The position numbers and the translations under genes are program-made. Under the pieces are notes generated by a model. That model did no database searches and was not told where the DNA came from. It was given only the letters and a program-made list of their open reading frames with translations. Below, piece by piece: positions 8,133 to 16,204 of a stretch of 52,164 nt of DNA (its first letter is position 1; every line of letters begins with the position of its first letter). This stretch comes from Jannaschia sp. M317. Lineage in GTDB: Bacteria; Pseudomonadota; Alphaproteobacteria; Rhodobacterales; Rhodobacteraceae. Location: NCBI RefSeq assembly GCF_025141175.1, contig NZ_CP081158.1, forward strand, positions 1-52,164, in the 5' to 3' direction.

Positions 8133-10463
8133 ATGTTGGACGATAAACTTCCCATGCTTGACGCGCCGAAGGCGGGACGCCTGACCATTCAATATGCGCC
8201 CACGGCCGAAACCGATGTCGTCGAGAATCCGCCCCGGTTTTCCTGGTTGCCAGTGATCGAGGACGAAGCCTGCTACGTTCTGCGCATTTCGGATGACCCC
8301 GGATATCCGAAGAAATCGGTGACCCTGCACAAGGGCATTCCCCTCAACTTCTTCACGCCCGACACCACGCTGGCACCGGGCACGCATTACTGGTCCTATG
8401 CCGTCTGCGATGCCGACGGACAGCCCGTCACCGCCTGGAGCGAGACGCGCAGCTTTACCGTGTCCGAAGGCCTGCCCGAGACGCCTTTGCCGTCCCGCGC
8501 GATCCGTCTGAAGGGGGCAACCCGTGCGCACCCGCGCCTGTGGATGACACCCGACCGGCTGGAGGCGTTCAAGGCCGACGTCGCCGCAGATCCTGACCAT
8601 TGCACCTGGTCCACGTTCTACGAAGGGTCCGTCCTGCCGTGGCTGGACCGCGAGATCATGGATGAGCCGACCGGCTATCCGGACCACAAACGCGTCGCCA
8701 GCGTCTGGCGGAAGACCTACATCGACTGCCAGGAGTTGCTTTATGCGATCCGGCACATGGCTATCGGCGGCACCGTGACCGACGACGAGGCGATGCTGGA
8801 CCGTGCCAAGGCCTGGCTGCTGTCGACGGCGGACTGGGCGCCGATGGGCACCACGTCGCGGGGCTATACCGATGAATGGGCCTACCGCGTCTGCAACGCG
8901 CTGACCTGGGGCTATGACTGGCTGTACGACCGTCTCACCGAAGAGGAGCGGAGCCGCGTGCGCGCCGCGTTGCTGGCACGGACCCGCGACATTGCCGATC
9001 ATGCCATCGTCAACGCGAAGATCCACCTTTTTCCCTATGACAGCCATGCCGTCCGATCTGTGTCGGCGGTCCTGATACCGGCCTGCATCGCGCTTCTGGA
9101 CGATGCGGAGGACGCCGAGGACTGGCTGCACTATTCCATCGAATTCCTGTTCACCGTCTACTCGCCCTGGGGCGACGCCGAAGGCGGTTGGGCCGAAGGT
9201 CCGCACTATTGGATGACGGGGATGGCCTATCTGATCGATGCGGCCAACCTGCTGAAATCCTACACCGGGATCGATGTCTACAGGCGGCCCTTCTTTCAGA
9301 AGACCGGGGATTTCGCGCTTTATGCCAAGGCCCCCGATACCCGTCGCGCCACGTTCGGTGACGACGCCACGATGGGCGACCTGCCGGCCGTGAAGATGGG
9401 TTTCAACCTGCGCCAGTTCGCCGGGGTGACCGGCAACGGGGCCTACCAATGGTATTACGACGAAATCAACGAGAAGAACCCGGGCACCGAGATGGCGTTC
9501 TACAACTGGGGTTGGTGGGATTTCCGTTTTGACGAGTTGGTCTATCGCACCGATTTCCCGCTGGTCGAGGCCACGGAGCCCGTCGACGGAATGCGCTGGT
9601 TCCAGGGCATCGGCTGGGTCGCGATCCAGCAGGGCATGGCCAATCCCGATGACCGCATTCAGTTCGTCATGAAGTCATCGCCCTATGGATCGATCAGCCA
9701 CAGCCACGGCGACCAGAACGCCTTTTGCCTTGCTGGCTTTGGCGAGGACCTGGCGATCCTGTCCGGGTACTACGTGGCCTTCAATTCCACCATGCATCGG
9801 AACTGGCGTCGCCAGACACGGTCGAAGAACGCGATCCTGATCGACGGCAAGGGTCAATATGCCGACAACGACAAGGCGCTGGCGGTGCGGGCCAAGGGTC
9901 GGATCGAGACCGCCGAGGATCGCGGCGATCATGTCTACATCCGGGGCGACGCCACCGAGGCCTATCGTATCCTGACCCCCGAAGTGAACTCGGTCACGCG
10001 AGAGGTCTATTTCGTGGGCGGGCAGTATTTCATCTTTGTCGATGCCATCGACGCGGATACGCCGGTGTCGATCGATTGGCTGCTGCATGCCAATGCGCCG
10101 ATGACGCTGGGGGCCACGACCTTCCGCTATTCTGGCGATACGGCCGGATTCTACGGTCAGTTTCTGTGGTCCGAGGCGGGTGCCCCGACCCTGACCCAAA
10201 ACACCGGTTTCCCGGATGTCGATCCCGTCGATTACGAAGGATTGCCGGTCAGCACCTGCCTGACCGCGCGGTTCCCAAAGGCCACGCGGCATCGAATCGC
10301 GACCCTGCTGGTGCCGTACCCGACGGCGGCCCCCCGCCGCGTGTTCAGCTTTCTCGATGACCAGGGGTATGACTGCGACCTCTATTTTACCGATTCCGAG
10401 GATCGCAGCTTCAAGATCGTTGTGCCCAAGACATTCGATGTCGGACCCAAGTCGGGCAACTGA
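8133..10463 (+). CDS. Exo-type oligoalginate lyase, polysaccharide lyase family 15 (Atu3025-like)
   Basis: A 776-residue cytoplasmic-type enzyme with no signal peptide: an N-terminal beta domain (about 20-115), an alpha/alpha barrel (about 130-450) and a C-terminal beta-sheet domain of heparinase II/III type. It matches, as I recall it, Agrobacterium Atu3025 (also 776 residues). Its active-site residues Arg199, His311, Arg314, Tyr365, Trp467 and His531 would map here with a constant offset of six to R193, H305, R308, Y359, W461 and H525, all present. Such enzymes cut alginate oligomers stepwise to unsaturated monouronate. It heads an operon with an SDR (21 bases on) and kdgF, as Atu3025 does with its DEH reductase. 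PL15 also includes heparin-active members, but the context favours alginate. A start at 8154 is an alternative. Confidence 0.93.
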   Translation: MLDDKLPMLDAPKAGRLTIQYAPTAETDVVENPPRFSWLPVIEDEACYVLRISDDPGYPKKSVTLHKGIPLNFFTPDTTLAPGTHYWSYAVCDADGQPVTAWSETRSFTVSEGLPETPLPSRAIRLKGATRAHPRLWMTPDRLEAFKADVAADPDHCTWSTFYEGSVLPWLDREIMDEPTGYPDHKRVASVWRKTYIDCQELLYAIRHMAIGGTVTDDEAMLDRAKAWLLSTADWAPMGTTSRGYTDEWAYRVCNALTWGYDWLYDRLTEEERSRVRAALLARTRDIADHAIVNAKIHLFPYDSHAVRSVSAVLIPACIALLDDAEDAEDWLHYSIEFLFTVYSPWGDAEGGWAEGPHYWMTGMAYLIDAANLLKSYTGIDVYRRPFFQKTGDFALYAKAPDTRRATFGDDATMGDLPAVKMGFNLRQFAGVTGNGAYQWYYDEINEKNPGTEMAFYNWGWWDFRFDELVYRTDFPLVEATEPVDGMRWFQGIGWVAIQQGMANPDDRIQFVMKSSPYGSISHSHGDQNAFCLAGFGEDLAILSGYYVAFNSTMHRNWRRQTRSKNAILIDGKGQYADNDKALAVRAKGRIETAEDRGDHVYIRGDATEAYRILTPEVNSVTREVYFVGGQYFIFVDAIDADTPVSIDWLLHANAPMTLGATTFRYSGDTAGFYGQFLWSEAGAPTLTQNTGFPDVDPVDYEGLPVSTCLTARFPKATRHRIATLLVPYPTAAPRRVFSFLDDQGYDCDLYFTDSEDRSFKIVVPKTFDVGPKSGN

Positions 10464-10484
10464 CATCACACGGGAGGAAATATC

Positions 10485-11228
10485 ATGAAACTCGAAGGTC
10501 AAACGGCCATCGTGACTGGCGGAGGGCGCGACATCGGCCTGGCCGCCGCGCGCAAGCTTGCGTCCGAGGGGGCCGCGGTTGCGATCAACTATTTCTCCAG
10601 CGGGGCAGGTGCTGAAGAAGCCGTGGCCGACATCACGGCGGCGGGCGGGCGGGCCTTTGCCCTGCAGGGCGACCTGACGAAACAGCACGACGTGGACGCG
10701 CTGGTGTCCAGGACGGTCGCGGAGCTTGGCAGCATCGACATTCTGGTGAACAACGCGGGCGGGTTGATTGCGCGCAAGACCATCGCCGAGATGCCGGACG
10801 ATCACTGGGACGCGGTCATGGACCTGAACCTGACCAGCACGTTCCGGATGATACGTGCCTGCCTCGCGCATATGACCGCCGGCACCATCGTGAATCTGGC
10901 CAGCCAGGCCGGTCGCGATGGCGGCGGTCCCGGTGCGGTGGCCTATGCCACCTCCAAGGGCGCGGTGATGACAATGACGCGGGGCCTGGCCAAGGAGTTG
11001 GGACCGCAGATCCGGGTCAATGCGCTGTGCCCCGGAATGATCGACACCGATTTCCACAACGTCCACACACCAGACGCCGGGCGGCGCGGCTACGAGGCCA
11101 ACGCGCCGCTCAAGCGGCAGGGAACGACCGAGGATACCGCCAACCTGGTGCTGTTCCTGGCCTCTGCGGATTCGGGGTTCCTGACCGGAACGAACATCGA
11201 CATCAACGGCGGGATGCTGTTTTCCTGA
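10485..11228 (+). CDS. SDR-family DEH reductase (4-deoxy-L-erythro-5-hexoseulose uronate reductase)
   Basis: A 247-residue short-chain dehydrogenase with TGGGRDIG at 11-18, NNAGG at 89-93, and catalytic S140, Y154 and K158. Beyond the general fold it shares specific segments I recall from Sphingomonas A1-R: NNAGGLIARK followed by WDAVMDLNL, the GGGPGA loop, and a C-terminal DTDFH. A1-R reduces DEH to 2-keto-3-deoxygluconate with NADPH. Its place right after the PL15 lyase and before kdgF fits this step. AACTATTTCTCC-encoded NYFSS after strand two has no acidic residue, in keeping with NADP(H) use. KduD is an alternative. GGGAGGAA precedes the ATG well. Confidence 0.87.
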   Translation: MKLEGQTAIVTGGGRDIGLAAARKLASEGAAVAINYFSSGAGAEEAVADITAAGGRAFALQGDLTKQHDVDALVSRTVAELGSIDILVNNAGGLIARKTIAEMPDDHWDAVMDLNLTSTFRMIRACLAHMTAGTIVNLASQAGRDGGGPGAVAYATSKGAVMTMTRGLAKELGPQIRVNALCPGMIDTDFHNVHTPDAGRRGYEANAPLKRQGTTEDTANLVLFLASADSGFLTGTNIDINGGMLFS

Positions 11229-11248
11229 TCCGACACAGAGGTATTACC

Positions 11249-11560
11249 ATGTCCGACTTTCCCATTGTGCCCAGCGGCGAAAACGTAACCCGACAGGTCC
11301 TGTCCGAAAGCCCGGAGCTGATGGTCGTCGCCTTTCGCTTTGCGGTGGAAGGGGCCGAAGGCGCGCTGCACGATCATCCACATGTCCAGTCCACCTATGT
11401 GGAAAGCGGACGTTTCCGTTTTACGCTGGGCGAAGAGGAGCGCGAGGTCGGCCCGGGCGACAGCTTCGTCATCCCGTCGGGCCTGCGCCATGGCTGCGTC
11501 TGCCTGGAGCCGGGAACCCTGGTCGACGGATTTACGCCACGCCGCGACGACTTTCTCTGA
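11249..11560 (+). CDS. kdgF: KdgF-type cupin, unsaturated monouronate ring-opening enzyme
   Basis: A 103-residue single cupin. The metal ligands expected in KdgF are present in ALHDHPHVQSTYV (H41, H43, Q47) and GLRHGCV (H81). KdgF converts the cyclic 4,5-unsaturated monouronate left by exo-lyases to the open keto form DEH, which the preceding reductase uses. AGAGG lies just upstream of the ATG at 11249. Third and last gene of the lyase-reductase-kdgF operon; no clear stem-loop terminator is seen after it. Confidence 0.92.
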   Translation: MSDFPIVPSGENVTRQVLSESPELMVVAFRFAVEGAEGALHDHPHVQSTYVESGRFRFTLGEEEREVGPGDSFVIPSGLRHGCVCLEPGTLVDGFTPRRDDFL

Positions 11561-12442
11561 CGCCTGGCGCGGTGCCCCTTGGTCATTGATCTTCTTCGAC
11601 CGGGGGGCACGCGTTCGGTCTGTATATTACATAATGTGACTTATATCACGGGGCCGGAGCGGGCGCGCGCCACCTCGAACTATGACGGCCGGTCCACGAT
11701 AGCTGCTCGGACGGTGGCGCATGTCTTGTATCGCCAGCAGATCCAGGCGCGTTTTCCTGCCCGAGATCCGGGTCGAAAAATTGGACCGAGCAGCCACCAG
11801 AGCAGATCGAGCGTTCTTACCAGATCTGATTGGAAACTGTGTGCGAATGGCACCCACCCCGCTGCCGGGACACAGCCGATCGTCGGTTGGGAGGCCCCCG
11901 ATACCGGAAAATGATGATCATTGATGATGTTGCCCCGCCCGCGTGGGCGCGCGCGCGTGACAAGGACTATTCCCCTCGTCAACGGTTTTCTCAGTGAACA
12001 CTGATCATCTGGCCCGTACGGCAATGAATTGTCAGTCAGTCCGGCCCTTGTTCTTTTCACACTGGCGTTCTTTCGACCCACGGTGACCGGGTTCATGATC
12101 CGCGGGAATGGGATGGATCGCGGCGTCGGTAGGACAGCTATTCTGGTCGAAATGGACCAAGCCGTACCTTTGAGCGGACGACGGCCCGCCGCTTGCAACA
12201 ATGCAGGGCCAATCGCCGGGCCTCTATCCGCCCGCATGGGGAGCGACTAGCAAGAACTCCGGCAGGCGCGGCTGAACCGAACCATCCCTGATTTCAGCAC
12301 CCCGTCCCGCTGACAGAAACACTGACTGTTTCGATTCCGTTTTGCCATTCTGATGGGCGGCTGCACTTGCTTGTGGATGGCCGCCGGCGTCCATTTCTCG
12401 ACGACGAAGGTGGCAGGCCCGCAAGCACGGAGATACAGATCC
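11561..12442. other. Gene-poor region after kdgF
   Basis: About 880 bases with only short, inconsistent reading frames on both strands; I recognise no gene. A near-palindromic AT patch (tgtatattacataatgtgacttat split over 11620-11644) may hold a promoter or a binding site. Towards the right it runs into the IS5-type transposase remnant, so part of it could be old insertion-sequence DNA. Confidence 0.4.
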
Positions 12443-12652
12443 TTCGAAGCGCCGTACCATGAGGCGCTGCCCCAGCAGCTCCAGACAATGTATCTTCGTC
12501 TCGACGAGGCTCTGGCGGCGATATCCGCTCCAGCGTCGCCATAGCGTGCGGCCCATATATCGCTGCGCGCTGACGGCTTTGTTGGGGACAATTGCTCTCG
12601 CGCGCGTAGGCTCCGAAGGCCTTGCATTCTTACGTAGCGGGACAGCGGACAA
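12443..12652 (-). pseudogene. IS5-family transposase remnant (C-terminal part)
   Basis: The minus strand encodes RKNARPSEP, then RYMGRTLWRRWSGYRRQSLV and ETKIHCLELLGQRLMVRRFE, which is the C-terminal segment of IS5-type DDE transposases around the catalytic glutamate (SLVETK). The match fades after the FE, and nothing upstream of about 12652 continues it. The IS1182-like element starts within about 50 bases, so that insertion probably removed or displaced the N-terminal part. Non-functional. Confidence 0.7.
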
Positions 12653-12693
12653 GAGGTCGCCGGATCAGAAGGAGACCATCGATTGCGGGCGTA

Positions 12694-14229
12694 TTTTGTT
12701 GAAAAACTCCGTCTTGATCGTGGGATAGATCGCTGATTCACTTCTTTTACCGAGGAGGTGGATTGCGATGATGGGGCCGAGGCAGGAGGCGCAGGCGGCG
12801 CTGTTCTACGAGTTCTCGCTGGAGGATCACGTTCCGCAAGACTACCTGCTGCCGTCGATCGACCGGTTTGTAGATCTGGGCGGCATCCGTCAGCATCTGG
12901 CCCCGTTCTACAGCAACACCGGTCGTCCGTCGGTCGATCCCGAGCTGCTGATCCGCATGTTGATCGTGGGCTACTGCTTCGGCATTCGGTCCGAGCGGCG
13001 GCTCTGCGAGGAAGTGCATCTGAACCTCGCATATCGGTGGTTTTGCAGGCTCGACCTGGCGGACCGCGTGCCGGATCACTCGACCTTTTCGAAGAACCGT
13101 CATGGTCGCTTCCGCGATAGCGAGTTACTGCGCCATTTGTTCGAGACGGTCGTGGCGCGCTGTATCGCCGAGGGCCTGGTCAGCGGGCAGCGGGTGGCTG
13201 TCGATGCCGGTCTGATAGAGGCTGACGCCAACAAGCAATACTCGGCGGCAAAGGAAGATTGGGATCCGGCGCGGATCGACGCGGAGACCGCCCCCCGGGC
13301 GGTCAGGGAGTATCTCGATACGCTGGACGAGGCCGCCTTCGGTGCCGCTTCGGAGGTCGAGCCCAAGTTCACCTCCTTCTCGGACCCGGCGAGCCAGTGG
13401 ACGGCAGCTCGCAAGGGCCCGGCCTTCTTCAGCTATTCGGACAACTATCTGATCGATACCGATCACGGTGTGATCCTCGACGTCGAGACGAGCCGGTCCA
13501 TCCGGCAAGCCGAAGTTGGCTCGACGAAGACGATGCTCGACCGAGTAAAGGACCGTTTCGACCTCCACCCCGAGAGGCTGATCGCAGACACGGCCCACGG
13601 CAATGGCCCGATGCTCGGCTGGCTGGTGGATCGCAAGATCGCACCGCATATTCCGGTCGTTTACAAGTCGGGTCGGACCGACGGGACCTGGTCGCGCGCC
13701 GACTTCGAGTGGGACGCCGAGGGCGACCGCTACGTTTGCCCCGAAGGTCAGGAGCAGGAGCTCAAACAGTTCCGCCGCAACTACTCCGACCCGAACCGCG
13801 GCCCTTCCGGCAAGGGCACCGCCCGCTACCGGGTGCCCAAGGAGGCCTGCCAAGCCTGCTCGTCGAAGTCCAAGTGCTGCCCGAACGCCGAGGCCCGCAA
13901 GATCACTCGCGAGGAGCACGAAGACGCCCGACAGGTCGCCCGCGACATCGCGAAGACAGACGCCTACGTGATCTCCATGCGGCTCCGAAAGAAGGTCGAG
14001 ATGCTGTTCGCCCATCTCAAACGCATCCTCGGCCTGGGACGTCTCCGACTGCGAGGCCCATGCGGCGCAAGCGACGAATTCCTCCTCGCAGCCACCGCCC
14101 AAAACCTCAGAAAGCTGGCGAAGATCTTCCCGATCCCCACAACGCCAGCGCCACTTTGATCGAGAGCGCACTTTGCCCAGCCGCAGCAACCACTTGCTGC
14201 GCCCGCAAACGCTGCTTTTTCAACAGAAT
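12694..14229 (+). mobile_element. IS1182-family insertion sequence
   Basis: A single long transposase gene is framed by imperfect inverted ends: TTTTGTTGAAAAAC at 12694-12707 and, on the other strand, ATTCTGTTGAAAAAGC at 14214-14229. They share TGTTGAAAAA exactly. The true outer tips may extend some 10-20 bases further (GCGGGC at 12685-12690, and GGCGG near 14230). No target duplication could be read with confidence. It sits beside an IS5 remnant. Confidence 0.75.
12768..14159 (+). CDS. IS1182-family transposase
   Basis: A 463-residue DDE transposase, open over its whole length. The N-terminal block with PSIDRFVDLGGIR, GRPSVDPELLIRMLIVGYCFGI and SERRLCEEVHLNLAYRWFC is typical of IS1182 (DUF772 domain). 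VAVDAGLIEADAN carries the first catalytic Asp, and LFAHLKRILGLGRLRLRG near the end is the conserved C-terminal segment. A cysteine pair region (CQACSSKSKCCPN) is also usual. GGAGGTGG precedes ATG 12768. Probably still active. Confidence 0.93.
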   Translation: MMGPRQEAQAALFYEFSLEDHVPQDYLLPSIDRFVDLGGIRQHLAPFYSNTGRPSVDPELLIRMLIVGYCFGIRSERRLCEEVHLNLAYRWFCRLDLADRVPDHSTFSKNRHGRFRDSELLRHLFETVVARCIAEGLVSGQRVAVDAGLIEADANKQYSAAKEDWDPARIDAETAPRAVREYLDTLDEAAFGAASEVEPKFTSFSDPASQWTAARKGPAFFSYSDNYLIDTDHGVILDVETSRSIRQAEVGSTKTMLDRVKDRFDLHPERLIADTAHGNGPMLGWLVDRKIAPHIPVVYKSGRTDGTWSRADFEWDAEGDRYVCPEGQEQELKQFRRNYSDPNRGPSGKGTARYRVPKEACQACSSKSKCCPNAEARKITREEHEDARQVARDIAKTDAYVISMRLRKKVEMLFAHLKRILGLGRLRLRGPCGASDEFLLAATAQNLRKLAKIFPIPTTPAPL

Positions 14230-14884
14230 GGGCGGAAAGCGGGCTTTCGCTGTGGATGCAATCTGACCGCTACCCGACATGCGATTCGGTAGATGTCCGG
14301 AACCGGACGGTCACGGGCAGAGGGGGGGGGGAGCAGTGGCGCACGGCAAGTGCAATATGGACTCCTGTGCAACCGCCTACCTAACCTGTCTTGCCGGCGA
14401 GACGAAGCGCTGGACTAAGCCGAGCAAAATGACATGGCGCGCACCGTCTGAACTGCCAACCAGCTCGATTGATACCTACCACTATTGTGCCCAAGAACTC
14501 TGCAGAGGTCTCAGAATGGAAAGAGCTTTAGGTGGTGCCTGATGATCGCGACGATTGCACTTGGTCAACAGCACAGACTGCCGTGGAAAAACGTCTCGGC
14601 CCCCAGAAAAGACCTTAATACACTGATTATAATAAAGGAAATTTTCCTGAAAGCGTCTCAGTTCAGGGTGTCGATTTGTCCAACCCACAGTTGGCAGCCG
14701 GCGATCTCGCCCTGCCCCTGCCCTTGCTCTTAGCGATGCGCTTGGATGATCAAGACTGGCTATCGGAGGGTGTTGCCTGGGGGGGACCTTCAAGGACGAG
14801 GCTCTAGTTGCGCTCAGGCAGTAGATGAAAGAAAGGCGCAAGCAGCGTTAAGATAATTTTAATGCGAATCATAACTATCTGTTC
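14230..14884. other. Gene-poor region after the IS1182 element
   Basis: No gene supported. It contains a run of ten G (about 14323-14332) and then turns AT-rich. An open stretch near 14617-14807 encodes LAAGDLALPLPLLLAMRLDD without a proper start, which might be a gene fragment, but I do not recognise it. Confidence 0.4.
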
Positions 14885-15295
14885 GTGCACCCCAAACAAT
14901 CGAGAAAGGTGTGTACGTTGGACTGCGCTACCTGCAAAACCGTTGGCCTGATCGAACAGGTCGATCAATATCCCGCTCGATTTTCGCGAACAATCATCTG
15001 CCCCGAACTGTGCGAGCACGCGCTCAGAGTTGTCCCCTATATGGATCATGACGATATGCGGTGGGAGACGGTTGAACCAGATGACCCGGTCAATATGACC
15101 CGCCCCTGTAAGGACAGCTCCTTACCAATCTCCGTTCACTATCAATCATCCAAGCTTATCCATACTTTTGTCGACAGAGTTCTAACGTCGGTCGATTTTG
15201 ATATTGCGCTCGAAGGATCTGGCGTCACAGACATCAGTCTGGATGACGACTTAAGAGCCTTCCCGTTCATTGAGCGCAATATGCCGTATAGTTAA
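14885..15295 (+). CDS. Hypothetical protein, 136 residues
   Basis: Not recognised. The frame from GTG 14885 to TAA 15295 encodes a soluble protein with a cysteine cluster at the N-terminus (CTLDCATCKTVG at about residues 10-21, then IICPELCEH at about 38-46), which could bind a metal. The rest is mixed and acidic. Codon use looks plausible but base composition is more AT-rich than the operon genes. There is no good ribosome site before the GTG, so the start is uncertain and the gene itself is only probable. It precedes another unknown gene by 57 bases on the same strand. Confidence 0.45.
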   Translation: MHPKQSRKVCTLDCATCKTVGLIEQVDQYPARFSRTIICPELCEHALRVVPYMDHDDMRWETVEPDDPVNMTRPCKDSSLPISVHYQSSKLIHTFVDRVLTSVDFDIALEGSGVTDISLDDDLRAFPFIERNMPYS

Positions 15296-15352
15296 CGCAG
15301 AATACCTACACGTCATAGTGGTGGCTCATTTTTTTACTGGGGGGTGTTAGTA

Positions 15353-15979
15353 ATGACCGTTAACAGCACAATTCAAGGTGAAAATCAAGAAGAAATTCCC
15401 AAGATCGATTTGATAGTTGAGCTTACAGAAGAGTATGCGGCGAACAAAAAAAAATTGGAAGATTTGAGCTCTAGAAAAACTAGCGAGATTGAGAATCTCT
15501 ATAAAGCAAGGTCCCTTTTTGCCCTGCGCTTGAAGCATAACGCTTATGTAAGAATGTTTACATCCAGAGAAAAGTTAATACTTGCTGGCTCAGGGGCGAC
15601 AAGTTTATCCCAAAAAACAAAAATGGAAGTCAGAAATTCCATATTGGGTTTGCAGGGTGAGGCGCTAAATAATGAAGAAATCATCTGCTCCCTGATAGAT
15701 GATTTGCAGCGCCAAATTGAAAAAATAAATCAGAGGCAGAGCGATTTAAAAGACATTATTTTGGAGGCAACCCCCTTCTCGACGGATGGAGCTCTGGCCA
15801 AGCTCGAGATTATATCAGAGTTAATGCTTGATTCGGGTGGCTTGGAGTTGGACATAGTATCGTATCACATTCATCAATGTGTTATTTTATTATTATCTTC
15901 CCTTGGGGGGGCTTCTTCGTCGATAAGTTTTGAGGGTCTTTTGCTGCCAGATCCGCCCTGTCAGGAAATCATCCTTTAG
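15353..15979 (+). CDS. Hypothetical coiled-coil protein, 208 residues
   Basis: Not recognised. I chose ATG 15353, with GGGGGGTG about eight bases upstream; a GTG at 15344 is possible. Heptad-like charged helices at about residues 20-50 (ELTEEYAANKKKLEDL) and 115-140 (SLIDDLQRQIEKINQRQSDL) suggest coiled coils. No signal peptide or membrane helix. The gene is markedly AT-rich and uses AT-ending codons, unlike the metabolic operons, which suggests a separate origin. No function can be given. Confidence 0.65.
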   Translation: MTVNSTIQGENQEEIPKIDLIVELTEEYAANKKKLEDLSSRKTSEIENLYKARSLFALRLKHNAYVRMFTSREKLILAGSGATSLSQKTKMEVRNSILGLQGEALNNEEIICSLIDDLQRQIEKINQRQSDLKDIILEATPFSTDGALAKLEIISELMLDSGGLELDIVSYHIHQCVILLLSSLGGASSSISFEGLLLPDPPCQEIIL

Positions 15980-16204
15980 GCACCGGTGCCACAGTGGAAA
16001 ACTACGAACTGTGGTGGTAAAGAGTATCGTTGGTGGCATGACAATGCATCTTGGGTTAAAATGGGCTATTAAGTTTGAGCATCATTGTTTAAATCTATTG
16101 GCTCGGCTCCTGCAGATATTTTTTAATTACTTTAATCGATCCATGTGCCATGTTGAAGGCGCAGGAGGATTTCGCTACTAGCCTTGTCCTGACGGGAATT
16201 CGAC

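Noticed and set aside
14323..14332. Run of about ten G as a phase-variable tract
   Set aside because: It lies outside any supported gene, so a switching role cannot be argued.
14617..14807. An open stretch encoding LAAGDLALPLPLLLAMRLDD as a gene
   Set aside because: It has no start codon or ribosome site at a sensible place and no recognisable family; left as possible debris.
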